Below, in pieces: positions 57,010 through 64,000 of a stretch of DNA of 64,000 nt. The stretch is taken from positions 1,364,001-1,428,000 of the forward strand of contig JAPZLL010000006.1 of assembly GCA_036250225.1 (NCBI GenBank). Reading direction: 5' to 3'. Position 1 is the stretch's first letter. Each line of letters opens with the position of its first letter. Below the pieces are notes generated by a model. That model was not told the origin of the DNA. It ran no database searches and saw nothing but the letters and a program-made list of their open reading frames with translations. The DNA comes from Cercophora sp. LCS_1 (lineage: Eukaryota > Ascomycota > Sordariomycetes > Sordariales > Lasiosphaeriaceae). Made by a program: the position numbers and the translations under genes.

Positions 57010-58285
57010 TTACCTCTTGCCGGTGTTGAGAGGCCCGTGGGGCTCAAAGACATCGCTCGTGATCAGCTCGGGGTACTGCACGCCACCTTGCTTCAGCGCC
57101 TCTTCCATCACCTCCATGATCACGATGCTCTCGCTCCATGGCAGCGAGTCGCTCTCAACCTTTCCGTCGCGCAGGCACCGGGCGCACTCGTCAGCCTCCC
57201 AGAACATGCCGTGCCCCCAATCACGAGCCTCGTCCTTGGGGATAGGGCAGTCGACAACCTCAATCGTACCATCCTTCTTGATCAGCTTGTACTGCAGCGG
57301 TCGATAGGCAGGGCCCATGACTTGAAGCTCGCCACCCGACCCTTGAATCCGGATGGCTGGGCCGCCGCTGTTGTTGCCGTCGACGTCCGTGCCGACGCGA
57401 AGGGACGTCAAGGCAATGCCCTGGCTCCGGTGCTTGGGGAACTGCAGGATAATGCTGGTCGTCTCGTCAGCTCCCGTGTGGTACTTGTTGATGGCCGCCA
57501 CCACGCTGGGCGCCTCCTTCTCCGTCTCGGGCTGGACATGGTACAGAGCCTGGAAGACCCAGGTCAGGGAGTAGATGCCGAGATCCAAAAGAGCGCCTCC
57601 TGCAAGATCAATGTTGACCATGCGGTGGGAGTCGTCAAAGTCAACCTTGCCCCCCGGGGCGTCCTTGTTGAAGGATAGGTCGGCTACTGAGATTAGCAAT
57701 TGGGGTTGTCGTAGGCAAGGCCTGCTTACCAATGGCGCGGTAGACGTTGCCAATGGCACCGGACGACAGCAATTCCCTGACCTTGATGCTGATGGGGAAG
57801 TAGCGCGTCCAGACAGCCTCCATGAAGAAAACCTTCTTCTCGCGAGCCTTGTCGACAAGCTTGCGGGCCTGGGTGGCCGTTACGGTCAAGGCCTTTTCAC
57901 ACAGCACATTCTTGCCTGCATCGAGGGCGAGCATCGCATTTTGGAAGTGGTGGCTGTGGGGAGTCGCAACATAAACAATGTCTACGTCGGGGTCGGCGAC
58001 TAACTCGTGGTACGACCCGTAAGCCTTTGCCGTGTTCGGAGCGCCCACTAGGTTGAGGAAGCTGGCGGCGCGGTCCTTTGCGCTTGAAGAAGCAGCGGCA
58101 ACAACCTCGTGACGCACATCGTCGACTCCGCGAGTGGTCGGGTTGGTAAGGAGGTCCTTGGTGAACACTATCGCGGTAAGCTGCAAAGTTCATGACACTG
58201 GGGGGAGAGCTCAGAGCTCACTCTCGGCGATCCACCCCGTCGCCATGATACCCCACCTGACTGTGTACGGTTCTGTAGGCGCCAT
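57010..58285 (-). CDS. Gfo/Idh/MocA-family dehydrogenase
   Basis: Three exons (58285-58222, 58167-57730, 57683-57010) give 391 residues. The N-terminus VRWGIMATGWIAEMF carries the G-x-x-x-x-G nucleotide-binding turn. The Rossmann core continues with YHELVADPDVDIVYVATPH. CEKALT holds the family's catalytic-type Lys (113) in place of the more common EKP. The C-terminal sheet domain has GGALLDLGIYSLTW and GGELQVMGPAYRP. The closest named relatives are NADP-linked D-xylose 1-dehydrogenase and dihydrodiol dehydrogenase; the substrate cannot be read. Intron 2 ends in CAGTAG, so alternative use of the first AG would insert one Val. Divergent from an aldo-keto reductase across 1.2 kb. Confidence 0.93.
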
Positions 58286-59464
58286 GGCTATTGATCGCCT
58301 TCAAGACCTGGTTGCTGGTTGAATCGACGTACAGAGTAAGAGGCAGAAAGTTGTTTCGATTGCAGGAGAAGAGGGAGACCGGGCAATGGTTCTCCTTTTA
58401 CCCCTCTCCTCCCAAGCTCTTGCCGGAGACGTTTGGGGTCATGGCGGGGCAGTTGCGGCGATGCGGGTAAAACGCCGAAACGAAGCTCAAGCAGCACACT
58501 GCGACAGCGGCTGCGCTCCCGAAGACCCTGGTGGGTTGGCAACAGTAAAAGGCGTCTTCTACCATCGTTTAAGGGATACCACAACGCGACCTTCACGCAC
58601 AGCAATTTAAGAAGCGACCACAAGGCGCAATACGAGACAATGAGTCTTCAAAAGCATAGTCAATCACTAACTATAGGTCCCAACCGAGAAAGCAACCTGG
58701 GTGTGACAGATTTGTCGAACATATATTTTGTCCAAAGCTCGACTGAGCTTCCACCTTTGCGGAGGTGGGCGAATCGGCTTGCTGTGACTGCGGAAAGAGC
58801 GCCCCCGCCCCCGATGAAGCTCTAGGGTCGACGTCATTCGCTGGCCCCACCATGTCTTCCAGACGCCCAAGGTTGGGAGGTGACATTGGTGACAAGAAAC
58901 CAAAACATTGTTGCTGCGACTTTAGTGTTGTTATACTGAGTTGAATTTATGGCAGAATAGCTTAGATCAAACTGTGTATTATCCTCGACCTCAAGCTCGG
59001 TACCCCGAGAAGACACGCGCGATTGCTGTCACTCTTTGGGAGGGGATTATGTACATGTATATACACCGGGACAATGACGAATAACTTCTCTTGCTTCGAG
59101 TTGATATCTGCTTGAGCTTTCGTCACATACCATGTTGCACCATCGAGAACGATGTAACCTGTTTTCTGCCTCGTCGGGATGCCGACCGCCACAGTTTATC
59201 TTCTTGGCATACTGTGTTCGTGATGTCCCCCTGAACAAGTACCTTATTGGCAGAAAGGGGAACCCTTGAGGGTGTACGAATACATACTCCCCCACAGACA
59301 CCTCCAGACCTAGGTCTGTCTTGTGTCACGATTGGGCGATGGACGCATGGCGTATATGCATCACGGGGTTTTCAGATTGATGCCCAGTCCATCAACACCA
59401 CCGTGGCAACATCACCAACGTCCTCCTTCTCCTTCCTCTTATAATCCTCAGCCGTCACACCAAG
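58286..59464. other. Divergent promoter between two oxidoreductases
   Basis: 1179 bp carrying promoters for the dehydrogenase (-) and the aldo-keto reductase (+). The right end is T/C-rich with TTATAATCC at about 59440, 20-25 nt before the reductase ATG. No gene is seen. Confidence 0.55.
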
Positions 59465-60414
59465 ATGAGTAAACTATCCCAAACCTCGTCCGCGACAGCC
59501 CACCTCTCCGAGATGCCTCCCATCCTCTACGGCACGGCATGGAAGAAAAGCCGCACCGCCGACCTCGTCTACACAGCCATCCAATCCGGCTTCCGCGGCA
59601 TCGACACGGCCTCGATAGAGACTCACTACAACGAAGCAGGCGTAGGCGCCGGCATCCGTCGGGCAATAGACGACGGTATCGTCACACGCAATGATCTCTG
59701 GGTTCTTCTCCATTCCTTCCACCTCCCATCTATCCATCCATCCAGCCATCATCTTCCACCCTCTCACCCCTGACTAACAACGCCCAGATCCAAACAAAAC
59801 ACCACCCCTCCCTCAACCCCTCCACACCCATAACAACCCACATCAACAACCTCGTCCACCGCTCCCTCGCCCAACTCTGCACCACCCACCTCGACGCCGT
59901 CCTCCTTCACGAACCCTACCCAACCCCCGCTCAAACCCTGCAAGCATGGACGACCCTTTCCTCCCACGTCCCCCACCGCATCCGCACCCTAGGCCTCAGC
60001 AACGTAACCCTCCCGATCCTCAAACTCCTCTCGTCGTGTCCCGTCCAGCCAACAATAATCCAAAACCCGCTCATCTGGTCGCAATATTCCTATGATATAG
60101 ACGTTAGACGGTACTGCGCCGCTACAGGGATGAGATACCAAGGATATAGCATTATGAGTGGGAACACGGTCGAGTGGGGGACGTGTGGATTTGTGAGGGA
60201 TGTAGCGGAGGGTGCGGGTGTTGATAGGTCGGTGGCCTGGAGTGTGATGATGGTTGAGGGGGGTGTTACTGTGTTGAGTGGGACGATGGATAGTGACCGT
60301 ATGAAGGGTGTGTTGGGGGGGATGGAGAGCGTGAGAGCGTGGAGGGGGACCGAGGAGGGGAAGGAGGTATGGGGTGGGGCGTGGAGAGAGTTCGTGGGGT
60401 TGGTTGGGGTGTGA
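59465..60414 (+). CDS. Aldo-keto reductase
   Basis: Two exons (59465-59701, 59788-60414) give 287 residues, within the family range. The protein is an NAD(P)H-dependent (beta/alpha)8-barrel reductase. The catalytic tetrad is complete: Asp47 in GIDTAS, Tyr55 in HYNE, Lys83 in IQTKHHP (created by splicing) and His120 in LLHEPYP. RTLGLSNVT and QNPLIWSQYSYD match barrel strands. The C-terminal cofactor region is atypical: GYSIMSGN replaces the usual segment and the common K-x-R loop is not evident. This and the G-rich codons of the last 280 nt suggest divergence. The donor GTTCTT is weak, but the CTAAC branch and CAG acceptor are good. Substrate unknown. Confidence 0.86.
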
Positions 60415-61116
60415 ATCTGCGAGACGCTGGTGGATGTGGGAAGGCCGGGATAGATATCGTGGAACAGTGGTACCGCTTCTTGGCTCTTATTTGACAATTT
60501 CAGGCTGGGGGGACAGATGAGTTGGAGACGCGGTGTCGTTACCGATTATCACGACTCTCGTTTGCGAATATGCTTGCTCCCGTCGGGACGACCTTCACGG
60601 CCCGAATCGGGACCGGACTTCGGAGCCACAAGCCCAACCTTAATCTTACATGTACGTCCGTATCGAACTTCACAAGCAGCCAGTCACAAACGAACGAGTG
60701 TCATAGAAAATGTCTTCATTCCCTGGAGGTAGCCGTAGCGCCTCTCTTTTGTGTCCCGTGTCGTAACGATCGTGAGTCTATCCATGTCCCTGGATGATTT
60801 CCCCAGTGTATCCCATGCCCCGCTCTTACCATACACGCTCAAATCCCGAAAACTGTCAAGGTGATCCCAAACGCATTGCTCCCCTGAATGCTCCCGTGGT
60901 GCCTCCGAAAAGAGACACAAGAATAGAATAATGAGCCATGTGTACCGAAATGTAGTCAACTATTTACAGGTGAATCGAAGTATCGCGCAGATGCTTGTCA
61001 AATCCTTCTCTAGTGGATATACCAGAAGGATATCCCGGACGAAAAGGCAGGGGACGAACGACGCCCCAAAAAGGTGGTAAACACAAGAATCGAAGTGAAG
61101 ATGCGATCCAGGACGC
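60415..61116. other. Convergent 3' flanks
   Basis: 702 bp between the reductase and the GH128 gene. A minus-strand frame near 60684-60959 has an apolar beginning but no ATG start. No gene is supported. Confidence 0.55.
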
Positions 61117-62259
61117 TTATGAGGCGTAGGCGAATGTGTTGCCGTAGCTGCTCATCGAGTTGCCCTTGACCATCATGCCCTCGGCGGCCATAAAGTACGA
61201 GTACCTATGGACGAACGAGTAGGTGGGGTTGTTCTCGATCTGGTCAATGACGTGAGCCAGCTGCCTGTTGATCTCCTCGTCAGAGCCGCCAAAGGCAAAC
61301 TCGGTGATCCACACGGGTTTGTTGAACTGCTTGTTGACGTTGATAAGATGTTGGAGGAACGTCTCAGTGTCGAAGCCGTAGATGTGAATGTTGACGAAAT
61401 CGAATGCGCACTTGCCGTCGCAGACATCAACCCATCGCTGGAGCCAACGGACGCCCTCGTCGGGATGACCGCTATTGGTAATGGACGGAGATCCGATCAA
61501 AGCCTTGCCCGCGAAGGGGTTCATAAGCTCAATGTGGCCAGCAGCAGCAACCTCGGGGGTGATGTTGGCCTGTCCGTCATTGTCTGGCTCGTTGAAGCTG
61601 AACAGACACTTGGCACCAGCGTCGATCATCTTCTGGGCGTTGGCCTTCCAGGTGGCAGGGAATCCCTTCGACATGCCCCAGAGCATGGGCACGAACTCGA
61701 CGGACTGCTTGGAGTCATCAGTCTGACCCCAGTTGTAAGTCCAGGTGATCTTGGAGCCGGAGTTTAGGAAGCGGCCGAGAAGGTTGGGGTCGTTGAAGGC
61801 GAGACCACGGCCGCCGTTGCTAGGAGTAGCGGGGGCCGGCTCCGCAGGCGCAGGCTCAGCCGGAGCAGGCTCAGGAGCTGGAGCGGGGGCCGGAGCAGGC
61901 TCGGCAGGAGGGACGTAGACGGGCGGGCGGGCCTCAGCGGTGACGAGAGACTCCGTCTCCTTGGTCTGGGTGGCGAGGGTGGTCGGGATGGCCTCGACAA
62001 CCGGAGCGCTGGATGTGCTGAGAACAGAGGTGCGCGAGGTGCGAGATGGACGCTTTCCCTTCTTAGTGTAAAACGTCTTCGCTCCAACGTTGGCGCTGGG
62101 GTTGCCGTAAAGAGTAACGGTGGTCCAAGAGGTCTCTGTCACCACCTCTGTCACGACGGCGCGCTTCTCATGAAGCTGCTGGTGGCGACCATGGCTGAGG
62201 GCAGTGGTGTCCTGGAAGAGGCTGGCAGCGGCCAGTGCCCAAAGAGCGTTGGAGAGCAT
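61117..62259 (-). CDS. Secreted GH128 glucanase-like cell-wall protein
   Basis: A single exon gives 380 residues, related to fission-yeast Asl1 (alkali-sensitive linkage) and family GH128 beta-1,3-glucanases. A signal peptide (about 1-20) and a KR site at 32-33 precede a Thr/Ser-rich segment. A Pro-Ala-Glu linker spans about 117-146. The catalytic barrel follows from about 150 with KITWTYNWGQ, EFVPMLWG, FSFNEPDN (Glu224, proposed acid/base) and WITEFAFGG (Glu320, proposed nucleophile). The end is YMVKG-like, then YGNTFAYAS. The role, by family, is cutting or remodelling wall beta-1,3-glucan; the linker suggests wall attachment or spacing. ATG 62259 is the first in-frame ATG in good context. 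Codon use is C-ending, suggesting high expression. Confidence 0.95.
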   Translation of the reverse strand: MLSNALWALAAASLFQDTTALSHGRHQQLHEKRAVVTEVVTETSWTTVTLYGNPSANVGAKTFYTKKGKRPSRTSRTSVLSTSSAPVVEAIPTTLATQTKETESLVTAEARPPVYVPPAEPAPAPAPAPEPAPAEPAPAEPAPATPSNGGRGLAFNDPNLLGRFLNSGSKITWTYNWGQTDDSKQSVEFVPMLWGMSKGFPATWKANAQKMIDAGAKCLFSFNEPDNDGQANITPEVAAAGHIELMNPFAGKALIGSPSITNSGHPDEGVRWLQRWVDVCDGKCAFDFVNIHIYGFDTETFLQHLINVNKQFNKPVWITEFAFGGSDEEINRQLAHVIDQIENNPTYSFVHRYSYFMAAEGMMVKGNSMSSYGNTFAYAS

Positions 62260-64000
62260 CTCGTAAAACGGGAGGGTTGGTTGGGTGTGGTTTTTGTCGG
62301 TTCTTGGTGGTGGAAAATTGTGTCGAAAGGCTCAAGTCCTGTGGTGGTGTTTTCGTTTGGTGATGGTGGCCTGGTGGGGAGAAGGAAGGAGCGCAGGAGA
62401 TCGATCAAATTGCCAGCACGATAGACGTGAAAGGAGTGAAACTGCGTGTTACTTGCATAAACACAATGTTCATGTGCAGCAGAACGCGAGAAAAATGAAT
62501 GGGGTGCCGAAATGGACGTTGAATGTTGGTCGTTGTCTGTCAAAGACGCAAGAAGGAGTGATGCGTTTTGGAAGTTGGAACCTGGTGGGCAGGCGAGGAC
62601 AACGAAAACACTCAAGACGGCTGTGCGTCGTTCGGGGCTGGCAACCAGGCGAGATGAAAACCGCAGTGGAAAGGAAAGAAACGGCCGAAACCAGGGACGA
62701 GATGAGATGGCGGAGAACCGTGAGGGTGAGCAGGAAGGCAGGTGCACCGATCCCGAGGTGGGTGGGACGGGATTTAAGCAGATGTGCTTCCCCTGGGCTC
62801 TGGGTGGACGTTGAGGTGTGTGACCGGGGTAGGAGAGGGGTTCGGCTGGCGCCCAAGCTTCCCTGGTCAGAGCGGGAGAGGAAGGAGCGGCGATCCAGGC
62901 ACACCCGCGTGGGTGGGAGCTGGGCGACGGTGATCTAGTCCAAGTAGAGTACAGGGGTATCCAGCCCCACATGTTGTTCTCGTCGGCGAATCGGACCAGC
63001 CAAGCCCAGGCAGTTTCTGGCGGGAACGTCTACAGAAGGATTCGCTCGACGCTGACCGCAGCCTGGGACTCACACATATTTTTACACTGGATAAATTCAT
63101 CTGGTGTTACCACACTGCATCGCCATCGCTGAAGCCCCTCGAGATCATCATTTGATTCCTTCAGGTCCTCGGACTGACAGCCTCCCTCGTATCGCAGCGT
63201 CGCGACCGGGTCGCCGAAAACGAGGACCGTCGTCGGAGCACCAGAACCAGCCCTGGGGATCCAGTCCAGCTGCCAAGTCGAGCCCTCGCTGCCCCGGCCA
63301 TCCGAACGAGGCGATGAAAACGGGGGGAGTTCGGACGCACCCGGTCCACCAGCCTCCACGACCAGCTAGGTGAATAGTGGGCTGATGGGTCATGGACGGC
63401 GCTCGCGCAGCTGAAGAAGCGCCGAAGCTGAGAGTCTTCACGCTTGTTGAAGCGAAACGCTTCTGCCAGCGGTTCTTTGCGATCATCAGCACAAAACAAG
63501 GACGCTGCAGAGAAAGACAATGCCAAGTTGGAGTCTGAGGACAGATCAAGCCCAGGCGAATCAACGTCGGGACAGAGGCTCGAGTCCGGAATGGCGTTGA
63601 ATCAGTTGCCGCTGTCCTCTTCGGCGGCTGTGTGGGGCACCCAGAAGTTGAAGAGCGGGCTTCCAGGTTTGCCAGCTGCCCATCCAGCTCCGCAAAAACG
63701 CTAAGTGGGCTCGTCACCACACCATCACGGCGTCTCGCCAATTGTAGCACGCCTGACATGCAGGTACCGATGCACTGCAGCAACCATTGAGGGAGAAAAA
63801 AAGCCTGCCGAATGGAGCCAGCCCCTCAGCTCCTGCAGGAACACGGCAGCTGGAGGAACAAACCTCTCCACCAGAAGAGGCTAGCCATGTGTCTGCGCAA
63901 GGCACCGGCTCGACTTCTCCTTTTCCTGTCGCATCCGGCCTGGGTCCCGAGCGGGGAGCCGGCCTTCTACTTTTTTTCGCGCAGCCATCGGGACGTTGTT
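62260..64000. other. GH128 promoter and window edge
   Basis: 1.7 kb. The left part is the GH128 leader and promoter (minus-strand TTAAATCCC near 62770 is TATA-like). Frames at 63148-63783 (-) and 63444-63704 (+) are open but show no domain or splice support. A gene extending past the window edge cannot be excluded. Confidence 0.5.

Noticed and set aside
60684..60959. Possible small secreted protein on the minus strand
   Set aside because: The apolar beginning looks like a signal peptide, but the frame starts with TTG and has no in-frame ATG at the right place.
63148..63783. 211-codon minus-strand frame near the window edge
   Set aside because: No motif or splice signal; mixed composition typical of chance frames in GC-rich DNA.

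Overview
This window is genomic DNA from a filamentous ascomycete. The evidence is many short spliceosomal introns (about 45-65 nt, GTRNGT donors, CTAAC/CTGAC branch sites), GC-rich codon use, long gene-poor intervals, and families typical of Pezizomycotina. These families include a DUF3425-type bZIP, a secreted cupredoxin, a GH128 cell-wall protein and the fungal SMN without a Tudor domain. The gene set fits a Sordariomycete; I cannot name the species. I see no tRNA, rRNA, CRISPR array, virus or intact transposon. Sixteen protein-coding genes are supported, and I rebuilt most exon structures by hand from splice signals, reading phase and family similarity.

Left part (1-21.8 kb). A 5.7 kb gene-free stretch leads into the plasma-membrane H+-ATPase PMA1 (+, seven exons including a 13-nt microexon). 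Then come a DCAF4-like WD-repeat protein (+) and a convergent bZIP/DUF3425 transcription factor (-). The nucleoporin NIC96 (-) and an FGGY pentulose kinase (-) follow in tandem. The kinase is divergent from an SMN homologue (+, six exons).

Middle (21.8-45 kb). Genes here are a secreted cupredoxin (+), a 62-residue SERF/4F5-type protein (-), a four-TM fungal membrane protein (+) and the 3'-end-processing factor Pcf11 (+). Next are a seven-TM membrane protein with eleven exons (-), a transmembrane RING-H2 protein (-) and tubulin cofactor B (-). Intergenic spaces are large, up to 3.5 kb.

Right part (45-64 kb). A 6.5 kb gene-poor interval precedes a Myb/SANT protein (+). Then come the wobble-uridine methyltransferase Trm9 (-), a divergent pair of NAD(P)-linked oxidoreductases (Gfo/Idh/MocA on -, aldo-keto reductase on +) and a secreted GH128 protein (-). 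The last 1.7 kb holds no gene I can support.

Most genes are unlinked housekeeping functions: proton pumping, nuclear pore, snRNP assembly, mRNA 3' processing, tRNA modification and tubulin folding. The only neighbours that look functionally paired are the two divergent oxidoreductases. The most interesting signals are structural. They are the Pcf11 last intron with its poly(T) run and AATAAA, a coding-like second frame at the Myb gene's end, a shared C-to-G strand-composition switch near the 3' end of four genes, a G-quadruplex-forming tract before the bZIP start, tandem acceptors and a telomere-repeat box.
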